Notes: generated from the sequence alone by a model not told the origin. DNA of 64,000 bases from Noviherbaspirillum sp. UKPF54 (GCF_007874125.1 NZ_CP040128.1:2108001-2172000); one strand, 5' to 3'; counted from the first letter of the stretch, positions 43,923 through 57,780 are shown. A program made the numbers and translations.

Positions 43923-45413
43923 TCAGTGCGCTTTCGATACAGCGACATGCTGGAGCAGGTCGGCAACGGAGGTTTGCATCACGTCGGTGAACGGCGCCGG
44001 GTACAGGCCCATCGCCAGCACTGCGACTGCAAGCAGACCAAGCATAAAGAATTCGCGCATGTTCAGATCCTTCAGTTCGGCGACATGCTTGTTGCCGACT
44101 GCACCGAACACGACCCGCTTGACCAGCCACAGCGAATAGGCTGCGCCGAAGATCAAGGCAGTCGCCGCCAGGAGGCCAATCCAGAAGTTGTACTTCACCG
44201 CTCCCAGGATCACCATGAACTCGCCGACGAAGCCTGAAGTCGCCGGCAGGCCGCAGTTAGCGAGGGAAAACAGGACAAACAGCGCCGCGAAGCGCGGCAT
44301 GGTGTTGACCACACCGCCGTAATCGGCGATCTGGCGCGAGTGCATGCGGTCGTACAGTACGCCGATGCACAGGAACATCGCACCGGACACAAAGCCGTGC
44401 GAAATCATTTGCACGATGCCGCCCTGCACTGCCATGTCATTGAACATGAAGAAACCGAGGGTAACAAAGCCCATGTGCGCGATCGATGAATATGCGACCA
44501 GCTTCTTCATATCCGCCTGCACCAACGCTACCAAACCGATGTAGATCACGGCGATCAGCGACAATGCGATGACGAAGCCTGCCAGCGAATGGCTCGCATC
44601 TGGCGCGATCGGCAGCGAGAACCGCAGGAAGCCGTAAGCACCCAGCTTCAGCATGATCGCAGCCAGCACCACGGAGCCGCCGGTCGGCGCTTCCACGTGT
44701 GCGTCCGGCAGCCAAGTGTGTACCGGCCACATTGGTACCTTCACCGCAAACGCCATCATGAAAGCAATGAAGATCAGGATCTGCGCATTCAGCGGCAGCG
44801 GCAGCTTGTGCCATACCAGAATATCGAAGCTGCCACCCGATTTGAAGTACAGGTACAACACCGCGACCAGCGTCAACAAGGAACCGAGCAAGGTGTAGAG
44901 GAAGAACTTAATCGCGGCATACACGCGATTCGGGCCACCCCAGACGCCGATGATAATGAACATCGGAATCAGCGTCGCTTCGAAGAACACGTAGAACAGC
45001 AAGCCGTCGAGTGCGCAGAACACACCGATCATCAAACCCGACAGAATCAGGAATGCGCCCATGTACTGCGCGACACGCTTCTCGATCACCTCCCAGCCGG
45101 CGATGACTACGATCACGGTAATGAACGCCGTCAGCAGAATGAACCAGACCGAGATGCCGTCAATACCAAGGAAGTAATTGATATTGAAACGGTCGATCCA
45201 GGCGGCTTTCTCGATGAACTGCATGCCGTGCGCCGCCTTGTCGAAATTCTGGATCAACGGCAGCGTCACTAGGAAGCTGATGACGGATCCCAGCAGCGAC
45301 ACGCCGCGCACCAGACCGGGATTGTCATCCCGCCCGAATGCCAGCACGAACAGACCAAACGCGATCGGACACCAGATCGCCAGGCTCAGAAGAGGAAAAG
45401 TTGACTGCATCAT
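43923..45413 (-). CDS. nuoM: NADH-quinone oxidoreductase subunit M
   Basis: Antiporter-like proton-pumping subunit, 496 aa. The key Glu is in FFEATLIPMFIIIGVWGG; VPMWPVHTWLPDAHVEAPTGGSV and DMKKLVAYSSIAHMGFV carry the lysines and the broken-helix motifs. Begins MMQSTFPLLSL with two adjacent ATG codons; either may be used. It follows nuoL by 27 nt. Confidence 0.97.
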   Translation of the reverse strand: MMQSTFPLLSLAIWCPIAFGLFVLAFGRDDNPGLVRGVSLLGSVISFLVTLPLIQNFDKAAHGMQFIEKAAWIDRFNINYFLGIDGISVWFILLTAFITVIVVIAGWEVIEKRVAQYMGAFLILSGLMIGVFCALDGLLFYVFFEATLIPMFIIIGVWGGPNRVYAAIKFFLYTLLGSLLTLVAVLYLYFKSGGSFDILVWHKLPLPLNAQILIFIAFMMAFAVKVPMWPVHTWLPDAHVEAPTGGSVVLAAIMLKLGAYGFLRFSLPIAPDASHSLAGFVIALSLIAVIYIGLVALVQADMKKLVAYSSIAHMGFVTLGFFMFNDMAVQGGIVQMISHGFVSGAMFLCIGVLYDRMHSRQIADYGGVVNTMPRFAALFVLFSLANCGLPATSGFVGEFMVILGAVKYNFWIGLLAATALIFGAAYSLWLVKRVVFGAVGNKHVAELKDLNMREFFMLGLLAVAVLAMGLYPAPFTDVMQTSVADLLQHVAVSKAH

Positions 45414-45440
45414 GATTGTTGTTTGCTCTACTTCGCCAAC

Positions 45441-47489
<2,049 letters not shown>

Positions 47490-47515
47490 GATGGACCTTA
47501 TCGTTATTGTTGCGG

Positions 47516-47824
47516 TTAACCTTTGAGACTATCGAGATCCTCGACATTGATGGTGTCCAGATTACGGAACAGAACCACCAAGATGGCGAGGCCGATTGCA
47601 GACTCAGCAGCAGCCACGGTAAGAATGAAGAAAACGAAAATCTGCCCAGCGGCATCGCCGAGATAGTGCGAGAAGGCGATGAAGTTCATGTTGACCGCGA
47701 GGAGCATCAACTCGATTGCCATCAGCAGTACGATGATGTTCTTGCGATTCAGGAAAATGCCGACGATCGAGATCGCAAACAAGATTGCGCCGAGAATCAG
47801 ATAGTGAGCGAGCGATAATGCCAC
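47516..47824 (-). CDS. nuoK: NADH-quinone oxidoreductase subunit K
   Basis: 102 aa, three membrane helices, MrpC-like. [16 protein letters not shown] has the conserved helix-2 Glu used in proton transfer. It lies 12 nt after nuoJ. Confidence 0.96.
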   Translation of the reverse strand: MALSLAHYLILGAILFAISIVGIFLNRKNIIVLLMAIELMLLAVNMNFIAFSHYLGDAAGQIFVFFILTVAAAESAIGLAILVVLFRNLDTINVEDLDSLKG

Positions 47825-47836
47825 GGTGAATTCCCC

Positions 47837-48475
47837 TTATTGTTTTTCCGCGGCCACAGGCTGCACGTTGCCGTTCACGCGTACAGACTCCGCCTTCATG
47901 CTGACAATACGCAAGCGGTCGTTACGCTTGACCTTGACGGCAGCAGCCGGGTCGAAATACTTGCTGTCCTTGCGACGGCGCAGCGTGAGCGCAACAGCAG
48001 CTACAATTGCGACCAGCAACACGACGGCTGCGATTTCAAACGCATAAATGTATTGCGTATAGATCAGCTTACCGAGTTCCTTGGTATTGCCGATGTTTGC
48101 AGCTGCGGCCGGCACCTGTATATCGTAAGACCAGAAACCATGCAGCAGTACGGCGGCCATTTCCAGCACGATGACGACGCCAATCGTGGCCGCGAGCGGG
48201 AAGTAGTTCCAGAATCCCACCCTCAGTTTCGTCATGTCGATGTCAAGCATCATCACCACGAACAGGAACAACACCATGACCGCGCCGACATATACCAGCA
48301 CCAGGACAATCGCGAGGAATTCGGCCTTCAACAGGAGCCAGACGGCAGCGGCCGAGAAGAACGACAGCACTAGAAACAGGGCAGCGTGCACCGGATTGCG
48401 ATCGGTGATGACGCGCGATGCGGCGAAAACCAGAATCGCCGAAAACGCGTAGAACAATGCAGTTTTAAATTCCAT
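47837..48475 (-). CDS. nuoJ: NADH-quinone oxidoreductase subunit J
   Basis: 212 aa, five membrane helices. LVYVGAVMVLFLFVVMMLD is the conserved helix 3 with its pi-bulge that changes during turnover. The C-terminal tail after about residue 170 is basic and polar (RRRKDSKYFDPAAAVKVKR). It follows nuoI by 47 nt. Confidence 0.95.
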   Translation of the reverse strand: MEFKTALFYAFSAILVFAASRVITDRNPVHAALFLVLSFFSAAAVWLLLKAEFLAIVLVLVYVGAVMVLFLFVVMMLDIDMTKLRVGFWNYFPLAATIGVVIVLEMAAVLLHGFWSYDIQVPAAAANIGNTKELGKLIYTQYIYAFEIAAVVLLVAIVAAVALTLRRRKDSKYFDPAAAVKVKRNDRLRIVSMKAESVRVNGNVQPVAAEKQ

Positions 48476-48522
48476 AATGGGCCAATAAAAGTCAGCTGAA
48501 CCGGGTCAAATCGAACTATCGA

Positions 48523-49011
48523 TCAACGATATGCAGCATCAGCTGCGCGATTGGCGGCGATATCCTTTTCGTAGCGATCGCCGACCGCCAGCAGCATCTC
48601 CTTGGTGAAGTAGAGATCGCCGCGTTTTTCGCCGTGATATTCGAAGATGTTGGTTTCGACGATCGAGTCGACCGGGCAAGATTCTTCGCAGAATCCGCAG
48701 AAAATACACTTGGTCAGATCGATGTCGTAACGCGTGGTCCGGCGGGTGCCATCCTCGCGCTCAGCCGATTCGATCGTGATCGCCATTGCCGGGCAGACTG
48801 CCTCGCAGAGCTTACAGGCGATGCAGCGCTCTTCCCCGTTGGGATAGCGTCGCAGCGCGTGCAGGCCGCGAAAGCGCGGCGACAGCGGCGTTTTCTCTTC
48901 CGGGAATTGCACGGTGATCTTGCGGGCAAACATGTAGCGCCCTGTCAGGGCCAGGCCCTTGAGCAGTTCCCGCAGCATGAGGCTGCTGAAAAAATCCTTG
49001 ATTGCTTCCAT
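48523..49011 (-). CDS. nuoI: NADH-quinone oxidoreductase subunit I
   Basis: 162 aa, the 2x[4Fe-4S] subunit holding clusters N6a and N6b that pass electrons to N2. Motifs [16 protein letters not shown] and [16 protein letters not shown] are complete. An amphipathic N-terminal helix attaches it to the membrane arm. It lies 32 nt after nuoH. Confidence 0.97.
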   Translation of the reverse strand: MEAIKDFFSSLMLRELLKGLALTGRYMFARKITVQFPEEKTPLSPRFRGLHALRRYPNGEERCIACKLCEAVCPAMAITIESAEREDGTRRTTRYDIDLTKCIFCGFCEESCPVDSIVETNIFEYHGEKRGDLYFTKEMLLAVGDRYEKDIAANRAADAAYR

Positions 49012-49043
49012 TTTTGGCTTCCGTTGTATTCAGCCTAGTTTCT

Positions 49044-50111
49044 TTACTTCCAAATATTCCAGGGGGTCTGCATCCAGGCGGCGACGATCACCAGGTAGGC
49101 GAGCGTCAGCGGGATGAACACCTTCCAGCCCAGGCGCATAATCTGGTCATAGCGGTAGCGCGGGAACGACGCACGTGCCCAGATGAACAGGGATACCACG
49201 AAGAAGGTCTTGATGCCCAGCCAGATCCAGCCCGGAATCCAGTTCAGGAACGATACCGGCGAAGCCCAACCTCCCAGGAACATCAGCGATGCCAGCGCGG
49301 AAATCAGGATCATGTTCGCGTATTCGGCGAGGAAGAACATGGCAAACGACATGCCGGAGTACTCCACCATGTGGCCCGCGACGATCTCGGACTCGCCCTC
49401 CACCACGTCGAATGGATGGCGGTTGGTTTCAGCAATGCCGGACACGACGTAGATCACGAAAATCGGGAGCAGCGGCAGCCAGTTCCACGACAGGAATGTC
49501 AGCCCCTTGTCTGCGAAGAAGCCCTTGTTCTGCGCGCCCACGATATCGATGAAGTTCAGGCTGCCGGACACCATCAGCACGATCACCAGCGCAAAGCCCA
49601 TCGCAATCTCATAGGACACCATCTGTGCCGAAGCGCGCATCGCGCCAAGGAAGGCATACTTCGAGTTGGACGCCCAGCCGGCGATGATCACGCCGTAGAC
49701 TTCCATCGACGCGATCGCCATCACGAACAGCAAGCCGGCGTTGATATTGGCGATCACAGTTTCCGGTCCAAAAGGGATCACCGACCAAGCCGCGAGCGCC
49801 GGGCCGATGGTCATGACCGGGGCGATCACGAACAATGCTTTGTTGGCGCGTGCCGGCACGACGATTTCCTTGAGCAGCAGCTTCAGCGCATCGGCAATCG
49901 GCTGCAGCAGGCCGGCAGGACCGACGCGGTTCGGGCCGAGACGGATATGCATCCAGCCGATCATCTTGCGTTCCCACAGCGTCAGGTATGCTACGGCGCC
50001 CATCAGCGGCAACACGAGGACAACGATCTTGGCCAGCGTCCAGATTAGCGGCCACGCGCCGCCAAACAGGCTTTGCCCACTCTCGTTGATGGTCATGAAC
50101 ATCTGGTCCAT
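49044..50111 (-). CDS. nuoH: NADH-quinone oxidoreductase subunit H
   Basis: 355 aa, eight membrane helices, forms the quinone chamber with NuoB and NuoD. The conserved loop [29 protein letters not shown] holds the acidic residues linking quinone chemistry to proton movement. The ATG overlaps the nuoG stop by one base (TAATG). Confidence 0.97.
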   Translation of the reverse strand: MDQMFMTINESGQSLFGGAWPLIWTLAKIVVLVLPLMGAVAYLTLWERKMIGWMHIRLGPNRVGPAGLLQPIADALKLLLKEIVVPARANKALFVIAPVMTIGPALAAWSVIPFGPETVIANINAGLLFVMAIASMEVYGVIIAGWASNSKYAFLGAMRASAQMVSYEIAMGFALVIVLMVSGSLNFIDIVGAQNKGFFADKGLTFLSWNWLPLLPIFVIYVVSGIAETNRHPFDVVEGESEIVAGHMVEYSGMSFAMFFLAEYANMILISALASLMFLGGWASPVSFLNWIPGWIWLGIKTFFVVSLFIWARASFPRYRYDQIMRLGWKVFIPLTLAYLVIVAAWMQTPWNIWK

Positions 50112-52447
50112 TACGCCTTCTCCACACTAATTTCGCCAAACATTGCCCCCAGACCGGCAGTCGATGCATGGGCGGCAGATACGCGCACGACGTTTTCCGG
50201 CAACTTGGCGTCAATCGATGCTGTCAGAACAGCACTTCCCTGCCCTTGCGTCACTTTGACCTGATCGCCGTCGGCGACACCGAGCTTTTGCGCCAGCATG
50301 GCCGACAAGGTTGCTTTCGGCGCCTGAGCATCGTGAGTCAGCTGCAGCGATGGCGCACGGCGTACGATCGCATCGGTAAAATAGATCGGTACGTCGGCGA
50401 TACGCTCCAGCTTGGCTTCCGCGGCAGACTTGGCGGCCTGCGGCTGGATATTCGCGGTATTGTTGAGACGTGAGGACAGATCGGCATCCTCGGCATTCTT
50501 GGTTCCCAGAAGCTCTGCGCGAATCTCTTCCGAGGTCTCATAATCGAATCCGCCGAGTTCCAGCAGATTGCCGAGCACGCGCAACACTTTCCAGGCGGGG
50601 CGCGTTTCACCCAGCGGCTTGACGGTGCCATTGAATCCCTGTGCACGTCCCTCGCAGTTGACGAAAGTACCGGCAGTCTCGGAGAACGGCGCAATCGGCA
50701 GAAGCACATCGGCGTACTCGGTGGCATGCTTGTACGGAGACAGCGCCACAACCATGTCGGCCTGATCCAGTGCGGCACGCGCTACCTGCGGATCGTAGCA
50801 ATCGAGCTCCGGTTCCGCGTGCAGCAGGACATAAGCCTTACGCGGTTGAGCGAACGCCTGCAATGCGTTGAATCCCTTGCCAGGAAGGGCGTTGGCGATA
50901 TAGCCACCGACTGTGTTGGCAGCCTCGGTCAGATAGCCCAGCTGGGAACCCGTAGCTTGAGCAATCCATTGTGCGGCGGCGTGCAGCTGGGATGCCTGCG
51001 GATGCTGCGCCGCGGCGTTGCCCAGCATGACTGCCTTGCGTTCGCCAGACAGCAGCGTTGTAGCGACGCCTTTTGCCACCTCGCCCGCTTCGATACCCTC
51101 GTAACCTGCCGGCGCGGCAATACCTTTAGCCTGTGCTACGGCGACAACGACTTCGATCAATCCCGACAGCCACTCGGATGGGGCCTTGATCATCCTGGCT
51201 GCCAGCGGCAACAGCAGATCGTCGTCGGTCGCGTGCAGTACGCTAACTTTCGCACCGCGCTTGGTCGCATGACGCAGACGTGCGGTAAGCAGCGGGTGGT
51301 CCTTGCGCAAGAATGAGCCGATTACGAATGCGCGGTCGAGCTGGCCGAATTCTTCGATCGACATGCCGAGCCACGGTGTAATCTTGCCGTCCAGTGCAAA
51401 ATCGGACTGGCGCAAGCGGAAGTCGATATTGTCCGATCCCAGACCGCGCACCACTTTTTGCAGCAGCGACAACTCTTCCAGCGTCGAGTACGGCGCTGCC
51501 AACGCGGCGATTGCATCGGCACCATGCTCGTGGTTAATATTTTTCAGGCCATGCGCGACATATTCCAACGCGGTTTGCCAATCGGTTTCCAGCCACTTGC
51601 CATCCTGTTTGATCATCGGAACGGTCAGACGATCCGGGCTGCCGAGACCTTCATAAGCAAAACGGTCCTTGTCGGACAGCCAGCATTCGTTGACGGCTTC
51701 GTTTTCCAACGGCAGCACGCGCATCACCTTGCCTGCTTTTACCTGGACAATCAGGTTGGCTCCCAGACCGTCGTGCGGGCTTACCGAACGACGCCGCGAC
51801 AACTCCCAGGTACGGGCGCTATAGCGAAACGGCTTGGAAGTCAGCGCGCCGACCGGGCACAGGTCGATCATGTTCCCCGACAATTCGGAATCGACCGTCT
51901 TGTTGACGAAAGTCGTGATTTCGGAGTGCTCGCCACGATTGAGCATGCCGAGTTCCATGACACCGGCGATCTCCTGGCCGAAACGCACGCAGCGTGTGCA
52001 GTGAATGCAGCGCGTCATCTCCTTCGTGGAGATGAGAGGGCCGACGTCCTTGGGGACGACCACGCGTTTCTCTTCTTCATAGCGTGAAGCGGACGGGCCA
52101 TAGCCGACCGCCAGATCCTGCAATTGGCATTCACCACCCTGATCGCAGATCGGGCAATCGAGCGGATGGTTAATCAGCAAAAACTCCATCACGCTCTTCT
52201 GCGCCTTGATCGCCTTGTCGCTGCCGGTTTTAACGATCATGCCGTTAGTGACGGGAGTCGCGCACGCGGGCAGCGGCTTCGGGGCCTTCTCGACTTCGAC
52301 CAGGCACATGCGGCAGTTGGCCGCGATGGACAACTTCTTGTGATAGCAAAAATGCGGGATGTAGGTGCCAAGCTTGTTGGCAGCATCCATCACCATGCTG
52401 CCTTCCTGCACCTCTACTTTTTTGCCGTCAATTTCGATTTCAACCAT
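50111..52447 (-). CDS. nuoG: NADH-quinone oxidoreductase subunit G
   Basis: 778 aa from the ATG at 52447 ([14 protein letters not shown]); the frame continues upstream without homology. N-terminal 2Fe-2S domain with [23 protein letters not shown] ligands (N1b), the [14 protein letters not shown] and [16 protein letters not shown] clusters (N4/N5 region), then a molybdopterin-oxidoreductase-like domain. The position where E. coli NuoG carries cluster N7 reads [12 protein letters not shown] without cysteines, so N7 is absent, as in mitochondria. It overlaps nuoH by one base and follows nuoF by 87 nt. Confidence 0.96.
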   Translation of the reverse strand: MVEIEIDGKKVEVQEGSMVMDAANKLGTYIPHFCYHKKLSIAANCRMCLVEVEKAPKPLPACATPVTNGMIVKTGSDKAIKAQKSVMEFLLINHPLDCPICDQGGECQLQDLAVGYGPSASRYEEEKRVVVPKDVGPLISTKEMTRCIHCTRCVRFGQEIAGVMELGMLNRGEHSEITTFVNKTVDSELSGNMIDLCPVGALTSKPFRYSARTWELSRRRSVSPHDGLGANLIVQVKAGKVMRVLPLENEAVNECWLSDKDRFAYEGLGSPDRLTVPMIKQDGKWLETDWQTALEYVAHGLKNINHEHGADAIAALAAPYSTLEELSLLQKVVRGLGSDNIDFRLRQSDFALDGKITPWLGMSIEEFGQLDRAFVIGSFLRKDHPLLTARLRHATKRGAKVSVLHATDDDLLLPLAARMIKAPSEWLSGLIEVVVAVAQAKGIAAPAGYEGIEAGEVAKGVATTLLSGERKAVMLGNAAAQHPQASQLHAAAQWIAQATGSQLGYLTEAANTVGGYIANALPGKGFNALQAFAQPRKAYVLLHAEPELDCYDPQVARAALDQADMVVALSPYKHATEYADVLLPIAPFSETAGTFVNCEGRAQGFNGTVKPLGETRPAWKVLRVLGNLLELGGFDYETSEEIRAELLGTKNAEDADLSSRLNNTANIQPQAAKSAAEAKLERIADVPIYFTDAIVRRAPSLQLTHDAQAPKATLSAMLAQKLGVADGDQVKVTQGQGSAVLTASIDAKLPENVVRVSAAHASTAGLGAMFGEISVEKA

Positions 52448-52534
52448 GGCTCTGTTTTGCCTCAGTATTTGTAGGGCGCGACATGCGCGCCAAATGAATC
52501 TCGCCTTCGGCGTGCATAACACGCACGATGTCGA

Positions 52535-53830
52535 TTAAACGTACGCGGGTACGATGCAGCGCTTGTGCTCGATGTGGTATTCGAACTCTTCGCGGAAATT
52601 TTTCACGAAGGCACGTACCGGCATTGCAGCAGCGTCGCCCAATGCACAAATCGTGCGTCCCTGGATGTTGTCGGCGATCGAATTCAACATATCGAGATCG
52701 TCCGCACGGCCCTGCCCGTGCTCGATCCGGTTCACCATGCGGTACATCCAACCGGTACCTTCACGGCACGGCGTGCATTGACCACATGATTCCTCGAAGT
52801 AAAAATATGACAGACGCAGCAGCGACTTGACCATGCAGCGAGTCTCATCCATCACGATGACCGCGCCGGAACCAAGCATCGATCCCGCTTTCGCGATCGA
52901 GTCGTAATCCATGTCGGTGTTCATCATGACGTCGCCGCGAATTACTGGCGCGGACGAGCCGCCGGGAATCACGGCCTTGATCTTCTTACCGTCACGCATG
53001 CCTCCAGCGAGCTCCAGCAGTTTCGCGAACGGGGTACCGAGAGGCATTTCATAGTTACCCGGACGCACGACATCGCCGGAGATCGAGAAAATCTTGGTGC
53101 CGCCGTTATTCGGCTTGCCCAGCGCTGCATATGCCTCACCGCCCATGCGCATGATGAAAGGCACGGCAGCAAAGGTTTCGGTATTGTTGATCGTGGTCGG
53201 CTTGCCATACAGGCCGAAGCTCGCCGGGAACGGCGGTTTGAAGCGCGGCTGCCCCTTCTTGCCTTCCAAGGATTCGAGCAGCGCGGTTTCTTCGCCGCAG
53301 ATGTATGCGCCATAACCATGGAACGCATGCAACTGGAAGCTGAAATCACTACCCATGATGTTATTGCCAAGGAATCCTGCAGCACGCGCTTCTTCCAGCG
53401 CCTGCTCGAAGCGCTCGTACTCCGCCCAGATCTCGCCGTGGATATAGTTGTACCCTTGCGTGATTCCCATCGCGTACGCGCCGATGGCCATGCCTTCGAT
53501 CAGCGCGTGCGGGTTATAGCGAATGATGTCGCGGTCCTTGAACGTGCCCGGCTCGCCTTCGTCCGTATTGCAGACGAGGTATTTCTGGCCAGGGAACTGG
53601 CGCGGCATGAAGCTCCACTTCAAGCCGGTCGGGAAACCCGCGCCGCCGCGTCCGCGCAGCGACGACGTCTTCAATTCGGCGATCACCTGCTCCGGCGTGA
53701 TTTTTTCGGCCAGAATGCGCTTCAATGCCTCATAGCCGCCGCGCTTGACATAGTCGCCCAGATGCCAGTTGTTTCCATCGAGGCCAGCCAGAATCAGCGG
53801 ATTGATATGACGATCGTGCAGGCAGGTCAT
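52535..53830 (-). CDS. nuoF: NADH-quinone oxidoreductase subunit F
   Basis: NADH-binding subunit with FMN and cluster N3. 431 aa from the ATG at 53830, which overlaps the nuoE stop as ATGA; the longer frame is antisense-free but lies inside nuoE. FMN/NADH motif [41 protein letters not shown] and the N3 ligands in [12 protein letters not shown] are present. Ends IVPAYV. Confidence 0.97.
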   Translation of the reverse strand: MTCLHDRHINPLILAGLDGNNWHLGDYVKRGGYEALKRILAEKITPEQVIAELKTSSLRGRGGAGFPTGLKWSFMPRQFPGQKYLVCNTDEGEPGTFKDRDIIRYNPHALIEGMAIGAYAMGITQGYNYIHGEIWAEYERFEQALEEARAAGFLGNNIMGSDFSFQLHAFHGYGAYICGEETALLESLEGKKGQPRFKPPFPASFGLYGKPTTINNTETFAAVPFIMRMGGEAYAALGKPNNGGTKIFSISGDVVRPGNYEMPLGTPFAKLLELAGGMRDGKKIKAVIPGGSSAPVIRGDVMMNTDMDYDSIAKAGSMLGSGAVIVMDETRCMVKSLLRLSYFYFEESCGQCTPCREGTGWMYRMVNRIEHGQGRADDLDMLNSIADNIQGRTICALGDAAAMPVRAFVKNFREEFEYHIEHKRCIVPAYV

Positions 53831-54318
53831 TTCTTCAGCTCCTCCACCAGCGCGTCGATCTTTTCGTTCGACATGTGGCTGCACATACGCTTGTTGTTCA
53901 CCAACATGACCGGTGCGTCGCCACAAGCCCCCATGCATTCGCCTTCAATCAGAGTGAACTGGCCATCCGCCGTCGTTTCCTTGTAATCGACCCCGAGCTT
54001 CTGCTTCAGATAGTGGGCTGCGCGCTCTCCTCCCGACAATACGCACGGCAGGTTGGTGCACACAGAAATCTTGTGCTTGCCTACCGGCTTGGTATCGAAC
54101 ATGTTGTAGAAAGTGGCGACTTCCTGCACCGCGATGGCAGGCATGCCGATATAGTCGGCGACGTCCTGCATCACTTCCGGAGATAGCCAGCCCTTCTCGC
54201 TCTGAGCGATGGCGAGCGCCGCCATGACTGCGGACTGCCTTTGATCGGCGGGGAATTTCGCGAGTTCGCGATCAATTTTTTTGTACGCTTCTTGACTTAA
54301 CAGCATATTGTCAGCCAT
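53827..54318 (-). CDS. nuoE: NADH-quinone oxidoreductase subunit E
   Basis: 163 aa, thioredoxin-like domain with 2Fe-2S cluster N1a. Ligands in [10 protein letters not shown] and [10 protein letters not shown]. It overlaps nuoF by 4 nt and follows nuoD by 23 nt. Confidence 0.96.
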   Translation of the reverse strand: MADNMLLSQEAYKKIDRELAKFPADQRQSAVMAALAIAQSEKGWLSPEVMQDVADYIGMPAIAVQEVATFYNMFDTKPVGKHKISVCTNLPCVLSGGERAAHYLKQKLGVDYKETTADGQFTLIEGECMGACGDAPVMLVNNKRMCSHMSNEKIDALVEELKK

Positions 54319-54341
54319 TCGTGCGCGATGTTTCGCGCGGG

Positions 54342-55595
54342 TTATCGGTCAATCTCACCGAACACGATGTCTTGCGTGCCGATGATCGTTACTGCGTCGG
54401 CGATCATGTGCCCCTTCGCCATTTCGTCCAAGCCTTGCAGGTGCGCGAAGCCAGGCGCGCGGATCTTCATGCGATATGGCTTGTTAGCCCCATCCGAAAT
54501 CAGATAGATGCCGAACTCGCCCTTCGGATGCTCGATACCAACATAAGCCTCGCCTTCCGGCACATGGAAGCCTTCCGAGAAGAGCTTGAAGTGGTGGATC
54601 AACTCTTCCATGTTGGACTTCATGTTCACGCGGGCAGGCGGCGCAACCTTGTGGTTGTCCGTGATGACAGGGCCGGGATTATTGCGAAGCCATTCCACGC
54701 ATTGCTTGATGATGCGGTTCGACTGGCGCATCTCTTCGACACGGCACAGATAACGGTCATAGCAATCGCCGTTGACACCGACCGGGATATCGAAATCGAG
54801 CAAGTCGTAGACTTCATACGGCTGCTTCTTGCGCAGGTCCCACTCGATGCCGGAACCGCGCAGCATCGGGCCGGTAAAGCCCATTGCCTTGGCGCGCTCC
54901 GGAGAGACGACACCCACTCCAACCAGGCGCTGCTTCCAGATACGGTTATCCGTCAACAGCGTTTCATATTCGTCGACATATCCCGGGAAGCGATTGGTGA
55001 AATCCTCGATAAAATCAAGCAACGAGCCCTGACGATTCTCGTTGAGCTGACGGATCGCCTTCTCATTGCGGATGGCTGATGCTTTGTACTGAGGCATGGT
55101 ATCCGGCAGGTCACGATAGACGCCACCCGGACGGTAATAAGCCGCATGCAGGCGCGCCCCCGACACCGCTTCGTACATGTCCATCAGATCTTCACGCTCG
55201 CGGAACGCGTACAGGAAGACCGCCATCGCGCCGACGTCCAGACCGTGCGCACCGATCCATAACAGATGATTCAGGAGGCGCGTAATCTCGTCGAACATGA
55301 CGCGGATGTACTGCGCGCGCAGCGGGACTTCGATACCGAGCAGCTTCTCGATTGCCAGCACGTAGCCATGCTCGTTGCACATCATCGACACATAGTCGAG
55401 ACGATCCATGTACGGCACGGACTGCAGGAAGGTTCTGGTTTCGGCCAGCTTCTCGGTCGCGCGATGCAGCAACCCGATATGCGGATCCGCACGCTGGATC
55501 ACCTCACCGTCCAACTCCAACACCAGACGTAGCACACCGTGCGCAGCCGGGTGCTGCGGACCGAAGTTCAGGGTGTAATTCTTAATTTCAGCCAT
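54342..55595 (-). CDS. nuoD: NADH-quinone oxidoreductase subunit D
   Basis: 417 aa, the 49-kDa-type subunit lining the quinone site near cluster N2. N-terminus [19 protein letters not shown] carries the quinone-contacting His; [30 protein letters not shown] (catalytic Tyr) and [12 protein letters not shown] are intact. It is separate from nuoC, unlike the fused nuoCD of E. coli, and overlaps nuoC by one base. Confidence 0.97.
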   Translation of the reverse strand: MAEIKNYTLNFGPQHPAAHGVLRLVLELDGEVIQRADPHIGLLHRATEKLAETRTFLQSVPYMDRLDYVSMMCNEHGYVLAIEKLLGIEVPLRAQYIRVMFDEITRLLNHLLWIGAHGLDVGAMAVFLYAFREREDLMDMYEAVSGARLHAAYYRPGGVYRDLPDTMPQYKASAIRNEKAIRQLNENRQGSLLDFIEDFTNRFPGYVDEYETLLTDNRIWKQRLVGVGVVSPERAKAMGFTGPMLRGSGIEWDLRKKQPYEVYDLLDFDIPVGVNGDCYDRYLCRVEEMRQSNRIIKQCVEWLRNNPGPVITDNHKVAPPARVNMKSNMEELIHHFKLFSEGFHVPEGEAYVGIEHPKGEFGIYLISDGANKPYRMKIRAPGFAHLQGLDEMAKGHMIADAVTIIGTQDIVFGEIDR

Positions 55596-56191
55596 TATTT
55601 CATCCCGTACTTTTCTTCGCGAATCACACGCGGAATAATTTCACGCGGCTCAATCGTGACGGGTTGGTAAATTACGCGCTTTTGCTCGGGGTCGTAACGC
55701 ATTTCAACGTAGCCCGATACCGGGAAGTCCTTGCGGAATGGATGTCCGATGAAACCGTAATCAGTAAGAATTCGGCGCAGATCGTTATGACCTTCGAACA
55801 GGATGCCGAACAAGTCGAATGCTTCGCGCTCGTACCAGTTGGCGGAAGGCCAGATTTCCACGACTGACGGCACCACGGGAAGCTCATCGTCCGGCGCGAA
55901 CACTCGCACGCGCAAACGCCAGTTATGCGTCACCGACAGTAGATGGGAAACAGCCGCAAAACGCGGACCATTCCACGCACCATCGGCGTAAGTGGAATAG
56001 TCGACACCACACAGATCGATCAATTCTTCGAAACGCAGATCGGCATGATCGCGCAGCACGCGCATCGCAGACAGATAATCAGAAGCACCAACCACCACGG
56101 TCACCTCACCCAACGCAACCGTCAGGCTCCGAATCTGGCTGCCCAACGCATTGTGCAGGGCTGCTTCGAGGGTTTCAATTTTCGTCGTCAT
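55595..56191 (-). CDS. nuoC: NADH-quinone oxidoreductase subunit C
   Basis: 198 aa, 30-kDa-type subunit of the peripheral arm. [23 protein letters not shown] segment ([22 protein letters not shown]) and [19 protein letters not shown] are the family signature. It lies 18 nt after nuoB and its stop overlaps the nuoD ATG. Confidence 0.96.
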   Translation of the reverse strand: MTTKIETLEAALHNALGSQIRSLTVALGEVTVVVGASDYLSAMRVLRDHADLRFEELIDLCGVDYSTYADGAWNGPRFAAVSHLLSVTHNWRLRVRVFAPDDELPVVPSVVEIWPSANWYEREAFDLFGILFEGHNDLRRILTDYGFIGHPFRKDFPVSGYVEMRYDPEQKRVIYQPVTIEPREIIPRVIREEKYGMK

Positions 56192-56209
56192 ATCTCTCAG
56201 TACACCAAC

Positions 56210-56686
56210 TCAACGCGCGATCGTGTTGGTACGCTTGATCTTGTTCTGCAACTGCATGATGCCGTACAACAAAGCCTCCGCAGTCGGCGGACACCCAGGC
56301 ACGTACACATCAACCGGCACGATGCGATCACACCCGCGCACCACCGAGTACGAATAGTGGTAATAACCGCCACCATTCGCGCAGGTCCCCATTGAAATCA
56401 CCCAGCGCGGCTCCGCCATCTGGTCATACACCTTGCGCAGTGCCGGCGCCATCTTGTTGCACAGCGTGCCAGCAACGATCATGACATCTGACTGACGCGG
56501 CGAGGGGCGAAACACAACACCAAAACGATCAAGGTCGTAACGAGAAGCACCGGCATGCATCATCTCGACCGCACAGCAAGCCAAGCCGAATGTCATCGGC
56601 CACATCGAACCGGTACGAGTCCAGTTGATCAGCTTGTCAGCTGTCGTCGTTATGAAGCCTTCGTTCAAAACACCTTCAATAGACAT
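56210..56686 (-). CDS. nuoB: NADH-quinone oxidoreductase subunit B
   Basis: 158 aa from the ATG at 56686; a GTG one codon earlier is possible. It holds the terminal cluster N2: ligands in [24 protein letters not shown] and [11 protein letters not shown]. It lies 3 nt after the nuoA stop, whose end provides the GGGAG ribosome site. Confidence 0.97.
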   Translation of the reverse strand: MSIEGVLNEGFITTTADKLINWTRTGSMWPMTFGLACCAVEMMHAGASRYDLDRFGVVFRPSPRQSDVMIVAGTLCNKMAPALRKVYDQMAEPRWVISMGTCANGGGYYHYSYSVVRGCDRIVPVDVYVPGCPPTAEALLYGIMQLQNKIKRTNTIAR

Positions 56687-56689
56687 CAC

Positions 56690-57049
56690 TCACTCCCAAT
56701 CCAGAGCACCGCGCTTCCAGATATACCAGAAGCCCACAACGAATTCGGCGATGAACACCATCATCGTCACAAAGCCCTGCCAGCCGAGGTCACGCATTGC
56801 AACGCCCCACGGGAAGAAAAAGGCCGTTTCCAGATCGAACAAAATAAACAGGATCGCGATCAGGTAGTAGCGCACATCGAACTTCATGCGCGCATCTTCA
56901 AACGCCTCAAAGCCGCACTCGTAGGGAGAAAGCTTTTCAACATCTGGCTTGTGCGGCGCCAAGACCCGGCCCAGCACCTGCGGCAAAATGCCAACACCAA
57001 TGCCAACCAGAACAAAAAGGAGAATGGGGAAATAATTTTCGAGGTTCAC
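56690..57049 (-). CDS. nuoA: NADH-quinone oxidoreductase subunit A
   Basis: 119 aa, three membrane helices. I use the GTG at 57049, giving [18 protein letters not shown], the normal N-terminus and length; the frame upstream is unconserved. [25 protein letters not shown] is the loop with the conserved Cys near the quinone site. No strong ribosome site is visible. It is the first nuo gene, 98 nt after tRNA-Leu. Confidence 0.95.
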   Translation of the reverse strand: MNLENYFPILLFVLVGIGVGILPQVLGRVLAPHKPDVEKLSPYECGFEAFEDARMKFDVRYYLIAILFILFDLETAFFFPWGVAMRDLGWQGFVTMMVFIAEFVVGFWYIWKRGALDWE

Positions 57050-57146
57050 GATGAATGACGGACGTTGGTCAGTTGAAGGAATTACAAAAACCAAATTTCC
57101 TCGATAAAAAGCCAGCTCGGGAGCACCCTTGCTGGCCTCATATTGT

Positions 57147-57231
57147 TGGTGCCGACGGCGAGACTCGAACTCGCACAGCTTGCGCCACTACCCCCTCAAG
57201 ATAGCGTGTCTACCAATTTCACCACGTCGGC
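57147..57231 (-). tRNA. tRNA-Leu(GAG)
   Basis: 85 nt with encoded CCA and a long variable arm (GTGGCGCAAGCTGT region). Acceptor GCCGACG/CGTCGGC; anticodon stem CTATC/GGTAG (one T-G pair) with loop TTGAGGG, anticodon GAG; T arm GTTCGAGTC. Reads CUC and CUU. It lies between secG and nuoA with no terminator after it, so the nuo transcript may include it. Confidence 0.96.
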
Positions 57232-57242
57232 CAAAGACTGCT

Positions 57243-57272
57243 ATTTTACCCTGCTTTGACTAATTTGTTCAA
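57243..57272 (-). promoter_or_regulatory. Promoter of tRNA-Leu (and possibly nuo)
   Basis: Minus strand: TTGAAC (57267-57272), 18 bp spacer, TAAAAT (57243-57248), 12 bp before the tRNA 5' end. Both hexamers match 5 of 6. As no terminator follows the tRNA, it may also drive nuoA-N. Confidence 0.65.
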
Positions 57273-57328
57273 CGCACAATTGCTCAAGATCAAAATGAAA
57301 AGCAATTTTTGCGCTAGCAATGCCAATA

Positions 57329-57730
57329 TTATTTCGGGATTTGGTTCGCCTGCCCTGCATTGTTAGCAGGAGCAGCAGGCACAGGAGCCGCCGCACCTTG
57401 CGGCGCGTTGGCAGAACTGTTCGCAGGAACGCTGGAAGCAGGCGCGGAAGGCGCCGGCAAATTTTCCATCACACCACCACCCGCGGGCGCGCGTTTATTT
57501 CCGAGAAAAGCCAACGCAAGCGTCGCCACAAAAAAGATAGTCGCCGCAACTGCGGTCGACTTAGAGAGGAAGTTCGACGACCCGCTCGCGCCAAACAGAC
57601 TACCCGAAGCACCTGAGCCAAACGCAGCCCCCATGTCCGCCCCCTTACCATGCTGCAGCAGCACGAGCCCAATAATCGCAAGCGCGGACAATACCTGAAC
57701 CACAACAACAAATGTGAACAAAGCGTTCAT
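57329..57730 (-). CDS. secG: Protein-export membrane protein SecG
   Basis: Auxiliary subunit of the SecYEG translocon. 133 aa from the ATG at 57730 (MNALFTFVVVVQVLSALAIIG). Two membrane helices (about 3-23 and 58-76) flank the conserved cytoplasmic loop LLQHGKGADMGAAFGSGASGSLFGASGSSNFL. The C-terminal ~50 residues are an Ala/Pro/Asn-rich tail that is longer than in E. coli. It lies 50 nt after tpiA. Confidence 0.95.
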   Translation of the reverse strand: MNALFTFVVVVQVLSALAIIGLVLLQHGKGADMGAAFGSGASGSLFGASGSSNFLSKSTAVAATIFFVATLALAFLGNKRAPAGGGVMENLPAPSAPASSVPANSSANAPQGAAAPVPAAPANNAGQANQIPK

Positions 57731-57780
57731 TGAACAATTTCCAATCAAAAGTTAATTCTTTGGGCGCCCATTATGCGACT

